Source of the DNA: Puffinus mauretanicus
Taxonomy: Eukaryota > Chordata > Aves > Procellariiformes > Procellariidae
Direction of reading: 5' to 3'
DNA length: 64,000 bases
Assembly: GCA_023333565.1 (NCBI GenBank)
Contig: JAJKFH010003022.1
Location: 372,001 to 436,000, forward strand
This document shows, piece by piece, positions 1 through 10,049 of the stretch (the first letter of the stretch is position 1; every line of letters starts with the position of its first letter). Made by a program: the position numbers and the translations under genes. A model generated the notes under the pieces. That model ran no database searches and had not been told where the DNA came from. It saw nothing but the letters and a program-made list of their open reading frames with translations.

Positions 1-53
1 GGCACACAGCATGCTCAGCACGGACCGGCTGGGACAAACGAAGGCGGAGGTCA

Positions 54-1418
<1,365 letters not shown>

Positions 1419-1439
1419 CGTGCAGAGAGATCAGCTCGC

Positions 1440-1480
1440 ACTGCTGGAGCAAGGTATCCTCCAGGGCTTTTATAAAGCAA
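1440..1480 (-). promoter_or_regulatory. SLC36A1: Proximal TATA promoter of SLC36A1
   Basis: On the minus strand a TATAAAA box lies at 1474-1468. That is about 30 bp before an expected start near 1443 and about 50 bp before the ATG at 1418. Transcription from here would include the 25-codon extension, which a distal transcript spliced to 1348 would skip. Box and spacing are seen directly; use of the promoter is inferred. Confidence 0.5.
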
Positions 1481-1607
1481 CTCGCTCCCGCCCAAGCAAT
1501 CATGGAGCTGGCATGTCCTAAGGTCAAAGGTGCACAGCATGTTCCCACCAGCTCTTCCTGCAGCCTCGTGCCCCCGTTTCGGGCACACCCAGGCAGGACG
1601 GGCTTTA

Positions 1608-2182
1608 AATACCTTTAAATTGTTGTAACCCGGGATCTGAGCTGCATGTTATAGGAATTACTATAGCAGGAACCCCTTGCTGCTAGCCAGGTAAGGAGCA
1701 ACGCTAAACCCTATTGCAATGTTAAACCCTATAACCTGGCCCAAAGAGACCAGGGGTGGAGATTGTAATGGATAAAATTGTTGTAACCTGGGATTTGAGC
1801 TGCATGTTATGGGAATTACTATAGCAGGAACCACCTGAACCCACGGAGGACAAGCCTTACAAGAAGCAGTGCAAGTGCAGCAATGACCCGACCAGAGCTG
1901 GCTTTGGTGTCCAGTAACTCCACGCAAAACACCATCTCTCCTGCCCTCAGTGACCACCATAACAGATGGAGCCCAAGCTCATGGACTAAATGAACTCCAT
2001 CGACATTTTGTGGACATTTGTGGACATTTTACGGACATTTGACAAGGTTGGTCCACAGACTAAGGGAATGATACCTATTTATTACATCAAAGGATAGGAA
2101 GCGGGGTGGTGGTTAAGGAGGATGTATTGCATAGTGTGGGACCTGAGCATGATGTAAATGGCATGGAATAAGGGGTGGAGAG
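1608..2182 (+). mobile_element. 3' internal remnant of an endogenous retrovirus
   Basis: This stretch precedes an LTR and is nearly identical to 3763-4234, which precedes the second LTR. It ends in a purine-rich tract (AAGGGGTGGAGAG) directly against the LTR, as a retroviral polypurine tract does. A short piece at about 1611-1672 repeats the segment at about 1776-1836, so the left end is scrambled and no upstream LTR is present. No intact reading frame is seen. It lies antisense inside SLC36A1 intron 1. Confidence 0.7.
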
Positions 2183-2765
2183 TGTGCTGGTTTTGGCTGG
2201 GATAGAGTTAATTTTCTTCACAGTAGCCACTATGGGGCTATGCTTGGGATTTGTGCTGAAAACAGGGTTGATAACACAGGGATGTTTTCGTTACTGCTGA
2301 GCAGGGCTTACACAGGGTCAAGGGCTGTTCTGCTCCTCACCCCACCCCACCAGCGAGGAGGCTGGGGGTGCACAAGAAGCTGGGAGGGGACACAGCCGGG
2401 ACAGCTGACCCCAACCCATACCATACCATATGACGTCATGCTCAGCATATAAAGCTGGGGGAAGAAGGAGGAAAGGGAGAACGTTCGGAGTGATGGCGTG
2501 TGTCTTCCCAAGTCACCGTTACATGTGACGGAGCCCTGCTTTCCTGGAGATGGCTGAACACCTGCCTGCCCATGGGAAGCAGTGAATGAATTCCTTGCTT
2601 TGCTTTGCTTGCGTGCGTGGCTTTTGCTTTATCTATTAAACTGTCTTTATCTCAACCCACGAGTTTTCTCACTTTTACCCTTCTGATTTTCTCCCCCATC
2701 CCACCCGGGGGAGTGAGCAAGCAGCTGTGTGGGGCTTAGTTGCCGGCTGGGGTTAAACCATGACA
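2183..2765 (+). mobile_element. Endogenous retroviral LTR, complete copy (LTR 1)
   Basis: The LTR starts TGTGCTGG and ends CCATGACA, the usual TG...CA ends. It contains a perfect CRE (TGACGTCA, 2431-2438), a TATAAA box (2448-2453) and an ATTAAA polyadenylation signal (2635-2640), in the order expected for U3-R-U5. It is followed nine bases later by a primer-binding site, so it serves as a 5' LTR for the unit on its right while also closing the 3' remnant on its left. Confidence 0.85.
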
Positions 2766-3124
2766 GTCCTTTTTGGCACCCAACATGGGGCACGAAGGGT
2801 TCGAGATAACGACAGATTTGATTGGAATGTGCTAGATCAAATTTATAGCTGTTATTGCTGTTTAGCTATCATCAGCAGGCTACTGTGCTTGCCATGGGGC
2901 TTGCTTGCCTTACTGTGTATTAGAGTCTTGTGCTCGTTAGTGGCTGCTTTTCGCTTTCGTTGCTTGCTGGACTGCTGGACTGCTTATCATCTCACTGTGC
3001 TGTGCCTGGGAACAGGCTGATAACAGCAATGGCCATGCATCTGGGCTGGCAGATGGCCAGGGCATCGCTGCTGTTTCTGTGCTGCTGCACTGGACAGGCT
3101 GGAACTCCAGTGTGAACTCAAGTC
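2766..3124 (+). mobile_element. ERV primer-binding site and 5' leader
   Basis: A primer-binding site, TGGCACCCAACATGGGGC, lies at 2774-2791, just after LTR 1. It resembles the site for lysine tRNA (Lys1,2 type) with two changes. The rest looks like untranslated leader, and no gag-like frame could be recognised. Confidence 0.65.
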
Positions 3125-3750
3125 GAAGGGACTGTGACCTGTGGATGAGTCCACACGGGAGCAGGAGACCCCAAAATACCTGTGGCCGTGAATAAACCCA
3201 CACCAGAGCAGGTACATCTCAAAGTGTCTGTGGCCATGGTTATGTCTGTGCCGCAGCAGGTATACCTCTGAAGGATTGTGGCCCACGGATAAGTCCATGC
3301 TGAAGAAGGTACACCTCGAAGCATCTGTGGCTGTGCATAAGTCCATGCTGCAGCAGGTACACCTTGAAGTATCAGTGGCTGTGCATGAGGTCATGCTGGA
3401 GCACCTCAACGTGTGTGGCCATGGATAAGTCCACAACAGAGCAGGTACATCCCTGGAGGGCTGCAGCCATGGGTAAGGCCATGTTGGAGCAGGTTTTCTT
3501 CTGAAGGGACTGTGGCTGTGGGTAAGGCCACACTGGAGCAGCTCTATCTCTGAAGGCATTGTGGCCCATGGAGAAGGCCACGCTGGAACAGGCGCACCTC
3601 AAAACAACTGTGGCTGTTGACAAGTCCATGCCGCAGCAGGTATGGCCCTGGAGAGACTGTGCCTCATAGATGAGGCTCCACTTGGAGCAGGTACACCCCT
3701 AAGGGACTGCAGTCTGTGGGTAAGTCCAAGCCGGAGCAGGGGCAAAGGGA
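3125..3750 (+). repeat. Degenerate ~59-bp tandem repeat in the ERV leader
   Basis: About ten to eleven diverged copies of a ~57-62 bp unit are built around 'ctgtggctgtg.ataagtccatgctg.agcaggtacacct'. The period is close to a multiple of three, so long open frames with internal repeats appear on the minus strand by chance. The array sits between the primer site and the truncated 3' internal region, where gag, pol and env would be, and all of those are missing. Confidence 0.8.
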
Positions 3751-3762
3751 GGAGTTCATTGC

Positions 3763-4234
3763 CATGTTAAACCCTATGGTCTGGTCCAAAGAGACCAGGG
3801 GTGGAGATTGTAATGGAAATACCTTTAAATTGTTGTAAACTGGAATTTGAGTTGCATGTTATGGGAATTACTATAGCAGGAACCACCTGAACCCACGGAG
3901 GACAAGCCTTACAAGAAGCAGTGCAAGTGCAGCAATGACCCAACCAGAGCTGGCTTTGGTGCCCAGTAACTCCACGCAAAACACCACCTCTCCTGTCCTC
4001 AGTGACCACCATAACAGATGGAGCCCAAGGTCATGGACTAAATGAACTCCATCGACATTTTGTGGACATTTGTGGACATTTTATGGACATTTGACAAGGT
4101 TGGTCCACAGACTAAGGGAATGATACCTATTTATTACATCAAAGGATAGGAAGCGGGGTAGTGGTTAAGGAGGATGTATTGCATAGTGTGGGACCTGAGC
4201 ATGATGTAAATGGCATGGAATAAGGGGTGGAGAG
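3763..4234 (+). mobile_element. ERV 3' internal region, second copy
   Basis: Near-identical to 1720-2182, it includes the short direct repeats of 'tggacattt' at about 4055-4090 and the same purine tract before the LTR. It joins the leader repeat array directly, so the provirus has lost its coding middle. Confidence 0.7.
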
Positions 4235-4786
4235 TGTGCTGGTTTTGGCTGGGATAGAGTTAATTTTCTTCACAGTAGCCGGTATGGGGCTATGCTTGGG
4301 ATTTGTGCTGAAAACAGGGTTGATAACACAGGGATGTTTTCGTTACTGCTGAGCAGGGCTTACACAGGGTCAAGGCCTGTTCTGCTCCTCACCCCACCCC
4401 ACCAGCGAGGAGGCTGGGGGTGCACAAGAAGCTGGGAGGGGACACAGCTGGGACAGCTGACCCCAACTGACCAAAGGGATATCCCCTACCATATGACGTC
4501 ATGCTCAGCATATAAAGCTGGGGGAAGAAGGAGGAAGGGGGGGACGTTCGGAGTGATGGTGTTTGTCTTCCCAAGTCACCATTACACGTGACGGAGCCCT
4601 GCTTTCCTGGAGATGGCTGAACACCTGCCTGCCCATGGGAAGCAGTGAGTGAATTCCTGGTTTTGCTTTGTTTGTGTGTGCGGCTTTTGCTTTATCTATT
4701 AAACTGTCTTTATCTCAACCCATGAGTTTTCTCACTTTTACCCTCCTGATTCTCTCCCCCATCCCACCGGGGGCAGTGAGCGAGCT
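4235..4786 (+). mobile_element. Endogenous retroviral LTR, 3'-truncated copy (LTR 2)
   Basis: Same LTR family as 2183-2765, with about two dozen differences by eye plus one small insertion near 4470-4490. The CRE (4494-4501), TATAAA (4511-4516) and ATTAAA (4698-4703) are kept. Similarity stops at about 4786, so the last ~45 bp with the CA end are missing and no flanking target duplication can be tested. Confidence 0.82.
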
Positions 4787-7289
4787 CTTGCTCCAGCAAA
4801 AAACCCAACAGGGTCCTGCAAGCCAGGAGCACTGGCACAAGCTCTCACCAAGGACACAAGCCTCCTGCCTTCGGCTGGAAAGCAGTCAGCTGGTTTAATT
4901 CCCACACGTGCCCTGAAGAGCTCCTGCTGCTTCTGCATAGCCTCCTCCCCCCTCCCAAAAAAAGCCTTTGCTTCCTCCAGCCCCCGGCCGCACCCAGCAC
5001 CCCGAGCGCCCGCCGGGAAGGAGCACCAGAGGCAGGGAAATTATTTATCAGGCTCCTGCCACACAGCCTGGCGACTCAGTCTCTGCCCCAAGGCTCCTCT
5101 GGGGTGTCATGCCGCAGGCATCACCTCCACCCCAGCAGTCCCGGTCCTCCCCGTCCTGTCCCATCCCCCAGCACTGGTGGGGAGCCGAGCTGGGGCCAAG
5201 CGGAAGGAGCAGAGAAATATCGCTACCGCAAACGGACTCGTTTCCTGCCAGAGGGCTCCTCGGCAGGAGGGTCACGCGAGCGCCCGCAGGATGCGGCCCC
5301 AGCACAGACCCAAACATTTTGCTGTGCAGGGAAAGCTCAGCCCAGGCTGCTCGGGTCCTGCTCCATCCCCAGAGCCCCTAGGCATTCCCCCCCACCCAGC
5401 ACCGCTCTCTGCAAACCTGGCTGCTACGTGCAAAAACAAGCCAAGAGCTGCAACTGCTGGGAGGGTCCAGCCTTGCAACCAGAAGGAAAGCGGGGAGCAA
5501 GGCACTTTGCTCAACTCTGGATGCTTGCTCCAGAACCCAGCTGCTCAGGAGCAGTTACCCAGGCCACAACAACGCTGCTTTATTTCCTGCAGCACCAGGC
5601 AACACCAGCAGCAGAAAGCAGGGCCGGTCTGTCCCACGCAATACCAACCTCCAGAGCAGCGGCGAGCCCAGCCCAAGCAAGCCAGGATGCAGACAGGCGC
5701 TCCAGGGCTGAAAGCCACACATGCATCACTCCTGCCCAGCCTCCTCCCTCGCAGCTGGGCCACGTAATCATGCCCTGAACCGGCTCTGCCACAGGCAGGG
5801 CGATGCAGCGAGGCAGAGACTGGGAAGAGCGGCATTAGTTTACACAAGGAAAGCGTTAGAAGCTATTTGTCATGGGTGACGGGCCTGAGGGTTAGGGGAG
5901 AGACTTGGGAGGCTTTGCCAAGCGCCAAGGGCTGGTAGTGGGCAAGGACAGCAGGCAGAGAGGGTGCCAGAGTCGGGTCAGGCATGGATACCCCTCCCCA
6001 AAGATGTTCTGCACGTTATCTGAAGTACGCAACAGCAACGTCTTCCAGATAAATCACGGTTACCTCAGTCTGCCTGATCGGTCCCTGTGATTTTTTTTTT
6101 TTTTTTCCCCAAGCAGGCCTGGCTGCTTTTTACTTTGAAGAGCCAGGGAAATGCGTTCATCGTGACTTGCCTTCTTTGTGTCTTGATTAAAGGTTGCATA
6201 GCAGCAGGGAGCAAGCACTCAGCTCCCCCGCAATCAACAAGAAGCAGCTGCAAAACTTGTCTCATCCACACAATGAATATTTCAAACTGAAACAAAACCC
6301 CACTACATCATTTCCTCGTCATTACAAAGAGCAAAGACAGGAACAGCCAAATTCAGTTTCCACTTTAAACCCAACTCCTCAGCTACTTTCATGTGCATTT
6401 TTTTCCCCCCCTACGCACACAAGCAATTTCGTCGTGGTGAGCAAAGTGCCTAGGAAAGCTGGCAGGGAGGGCGGACAGTAATTTGTCCCTTAGAGTGACA
6501 ACCCCACGCCTGAAGCCAAAAGCAAGATACGACTTGCTGCTGACCCTGACAGCTCTCCCCAGCTGAGCAGGGGCTGAGTGCAGAACGGGCAACACGAAAT
6601 CTTCCGGGAAAGTGAGCTGCACAGCAAAACTCACTGCTGCTTCCCATCACACGCGCTGAATCCTTTATTTCCAAAGCGCCGCTTATAACCCGTCTCAGCG
6701 TGACACAAGGGAGAGCCGGCGCTGCCAGATCCCCCTCCCGCCTTGCCCCACTCCCCTCCCTGCAGGGAGGCTGCGGCCAAGCCCCTTCCCCAGGCCGCCG
6801 TGCCCATGCCGACACGACACCTCCCAGACACAACAGCCGCACCAGCTGCGTCCCCACAGCATCAGTCCTCTCGTCCCTGTGTGACCTCGGCTTCTGCAGC
6901 CCCAGACTCACCTTTCCAGGGCTTCGCAGCACAGCCTGGTCCCCCCAGCCCGGCTTCTCCCCACAGGGAGGCTGCTCAGCACAAACCCGCCCGTCCCCGC
7001 AGCTTCCACCCAGCCATGCTGTGCTGCCCCACTCCCCCTCCACCCTGCACCCCCACACAGCAGGACGGCTGCAACCCGCAGAGCTCCCTGCACCCTCCAG
7101 CTCACCCTCCCCGTTAGGGCCACACAGCACCCCGCACCCTTACCAGCACCTCACACCGTGGTGCACCCTGCGGGGGGCTGTGCCCCCCCACCAGCACGGC
7201 ACCCCCAGACACTCTGAGGGGAACCCCACACCCCCGCAGGGCACTACCAGCACGCACCCCTGGGTGCGGGGTCTAGGCAGACCCGTACA
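4787..7289. other. SLC36A1 intron 1, no gene seen
   Basis: This is moderately GC-rich unique sequence between the ERV and the minisatellite. It contains a 17-base T run near 6091 and increasingly C-rich sequence after 6700. Long open frames here lack plausible splice sites or recognisable domains, and I see no exon. Confidence 0.6.
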
Positions 7290-7770
7290 CTCTTGCAGGC
7301 TCTGGGCGCCCTGAGGCACCGCTGCAGGCTGCCAGGACCCCCAGGGACCTCTGGGCACCCCTGCAAGCTGCCAGCTCCCCCCTGCACCCACTCAGGCTCT
7401 GAGTATCCCCACACACACATGGCCACATATACGGGCTACCAGCACCCCCAAGCTCCCCTGAGCACCCCTGCCGGCTGCCAGCACCCCAGCGAGCTCTGGG
7501 CACCCATGCAAGCTGCCAGCACCCCCCAGGCTCAGAGCACACCCCTACACCCGGCCACGTATAAAGGCTGCCAGCGACCCCCTGGACCCCTGAGTCCTGT
7601 CAGCGCGCCCAAGCTCCCTGAGCATCCACGCGGGCTGCCAGCACGCCCGGGACCCCACGCACCCATGCGGGCTGCCGGCCTCCCCGCGTCCCCGGGCACC
7701 CCGCGGGCTGCCGGCACCCCCGTGCATCCCTGAGCACCCCCGCATGCTGCCAGCCGGCTGCCAGCTCCCC
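7290..7770. repeat. Degenerate GC-rich minisatellite
   Basis: A core of the form 'gcgggctgccagcacccc...tgagcacccc' recurs roughly every 35-45 bp, with varying spacers, about ten times. It borders the CpG island that probably holds the distal SLC36A1 promoter. Confidence 0.65.
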
Positions 7771-7885
7771 CCCCGCATCCCCCCCGCGGGCCGTCAGCCC
7801 CCCCGGCCGCGGCACCCCCGGCCCCGCACCTCGCCGCCGCCCCGCGCCGCGCGGCCCCCGCCGGGCCCGCTCCCTCGGCCGCGCC

Positions 7886-7895
7886 GTCACGTGAC
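7886..7895. promoter_or_regulatory. Perfect CLEAR / E-box palindrome (GTCACGTGAC)
   Basis: The ten-base palindrome GTCACGTGAC is the consensus CLEAR element bound by TFEB, TFE3 and MITF on lysosomal genes; USF can also bind it. It sits just upstream of the putative SLC36A1 first-exon donor, which suits a lysosomal transporter. Binding is inferred. Confidence 0.6.
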
Positions 7896-7960
7896 AGCCG
7901 GCTCAGCTGACCGCGGCGCCCGCGTCTGCGCACAGAGAGCGGTGAAGGCGCGGGGCGGGG

Positions 7961-8040
7961 CGGAGCGCGGTGGGGCGGGGCGGAGCGCGGTGGGGCGGGG
8001 CGGAGCGCGGTGGGGCGGGGCGGAGCGCGGTGGGGCGGGG
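7961..8040. repeat. Four exact 20-bp GC-box repeats
   Basis: Four identical tandem copies of CGGAGCGCGGTGGGGCGGGG are followed by decayed copies to about 8080. Each unit supplies an Sp1/KLF-type GGGGCGGGG box, so the array multiplies such sites inside the CpG island. Confidence 0.9.
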
Positions 8041-8605
8041 CGAAGCGGGCGGGGCGGAGCGAAGCGGGGCGGGGCGGGGCGCGGCACGGCACTGCGGCGC
8101 CGCCTGGCGGGCGCGGCGGGGGACGCGGGCGGGCTGCAGAGAGGGGGGGTGCCGCTGCCACGAGTGGGGCAAATGCGGACACGGCTGAGCCCTGAACCCC
8201 TTCACGCGTGGGCAACGAGAACCATCCCCCCTAGCGGGGCTATTCCTGCAGAGCAAGGCAGGCTGGCAGGTGTCAGGGAGATAGATGGTTGCTGGGACGA
8301 GCGACAGCCCCAGAGACCCCCAGCGTGGGCTATGCCCCCCCGGGGGCGGGCGGCTGTGCTCCTGTGTCCGAAAGCAGCACCTGCAGATCCCCGCTGAGCC
8401 CCTTGCACAGGAGCCAGCCTCGGGGCTGCTCGCACTCAGCTCTTCTGGCCGCAGCATCCTCTACCACTGCTCCCACCCCAGCCCCAACATCACTTTCACT
8501 TCTCCCGGCTCAAAACCACGTCCCTGCTATTTCACGGGAAACAAATGCCACCCCCAGGTCACCCCCAGCACCAAGAGGCACCAGGCCCGCTTCCTGATAA
8601 AAAGA

Positions 8606-8611
8606 TTTATT
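8606..8611 (-). other. GM2A: Candidate polyadenylation signal of GM2A
   Basis: AATAAA on the minus strand is the first canonical signal downstream of the GM2A stop codon at 10050. It would give a 3'UTR of about 1.4-1.5 kb in the last exon. It is a candidate only. Confidence 0.45.
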
Positions 8612-10049
8612 AAGAACCTGCAGTACCTGCCCGAAAGGAGGATGCCACCCTGGCACAGGTGCTGCATGGCAGCGAGGAGCGGGGTGAGAGGGTTAGCGCT
8701 TCTCTAGGCGAAACAATCCCGGGTCGGACCCAGCAGGAGTCGAGGGCACAGAAAGGCAGTGGGAACATGTCCGCATGGCAGAGGACCTCCCGCCGGGGCA
8801 GCTGGGCAGTAGTTAAGGCGTATAAAGTGCTTGGAGGAAGACCAGCCCTACGGAGGGACTAAATAATGTGAGCAGGCAGGGACGGTGAGGAAGCAAGGGA
8901 TGCAGGGGGCTAGTGGGTCACCTGCACCCTGCGAGGACCTGGCATAGGCGGGTGGTGTCAGACATACGCCCTGCCTGGAGCAGCAGGCAGGGAGGATGCT
9001 GCCTGCCCACGCCTCAGCCCCCAGCCATGACCAGGAGATGGACTGCAGGGCCTCCACATAGAATCCAGGCTGCTGGTCTTCATGGTCATCTCACAGTCCA
9101 TCCCATGTCCAGGATGTGCTCCACATGGTGGGTGTGCCTCTGTCGGTGCATGGGAAGGATGGTCCCGGTGCAGCATCCTGCCTCAGCTCAGTCCCAGTGG
9201 CAAAATGAGATGAGTGGGACTTGTCCTCGGCCAGACTGTGCCCCAGCTGCCCATCACAGCCGTGTGTCCCCCTGGAGCGAGCGCAGCCAGTGTCCGGCCA
9301 CCTCTCCTGCTGCTGGGAGCAGCACCAGCCACTTGGTCCTTCGTGAGTGGGAACGTCAGTCGGGGATTTGGGCAGTTTCAGTCCTGTTGTGCTTGTGATG
9401 TTTGTCGCAGCAGGGACACAGGGAGGTGCCCCTCACTGGTGCTTCGTGTCACCAAGCTGGCCCCACACGTAGGACAGGGATGTTCCAAAGGCAGACCCAG
9501 AGCTGCCATGGCGGGACAGGTCTCCGGCGGCCACTTTGGGGACACTTCTGCAAAACAGCCCTGTGCTCCAGCTGGGGGTGGTGGGGGCAAGTCGGGACAC
9601 CCTCCGCAGCTAATCCTGCATCCCTTCAGCCTGCCCCAGCACTCCCAAACGCTCCCTCGCCCCATGGACTGCTCCAAGAAATACTGCTTTTCCCTGGAAT
9701 GTTTTTGTCTAAAATTCCCTGGATGGGATTAAGAAAAAAAAAGAGAAACTACGTAAAAAAATAACTACCCCCAGGTTGCACTGAAAGGCTGGGGTTAGCT
9801 CCATGGCCACCCTGTCCGGGGCAGGGGACATCCTGGTGATGGGGTTGGGGACAGCGAGACAGCTGGAGGGGCCTTTCTGCGTTTAGCAGGGGAGGGGGGC
9901 ACTGAACCGGGGTACGGGGTCTGCCTCCTCCTGGCAGCGGGTGGGATGCAGCTCGCAGGGACAGGTTGGGGCGGGAAGGGGTGCAACTGGATGGGATGGG
10001 ACAGGGGACCAAGGTGGTGGGGAGAGGAGGGACAGGCCCTCCCCGCTCC

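Larger units (their letters stand above)
7660..8160 (-). promoter_or_regulatory. SLC36A1: CpG island, likely distal promoter/exon 1 of SLC36A1
   Basis: The stretch is very CpG-dense and contains many GC boxes. On the minus strand a possible donor, GAG then GTGCGG, falls at 7830/7829, which would end a non-coding first exon of roughly 50-100 bp. Splicing from there to the acceptor before 1348 would give the short, human-like N-terminus. GM2A upstream ends about 0.5-0.9 kb away on the same strand. Exon edges are inferred, not proven. Confidence 0.5.

Noticed and set aside
2987..3559. 190-codon minus-strand frame with internal protein-like repeats
   Set aside because: It is produced by the ~59-bp DNA tandem repeat of the ERV leader, on the antisense strand.
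1661..4012. Paired minus-strand frames (1661-1960 and 3767-4012) with similar proteins
   Set aside because: They are the antisense of the duplicated ERV 3' internal region, not genes.
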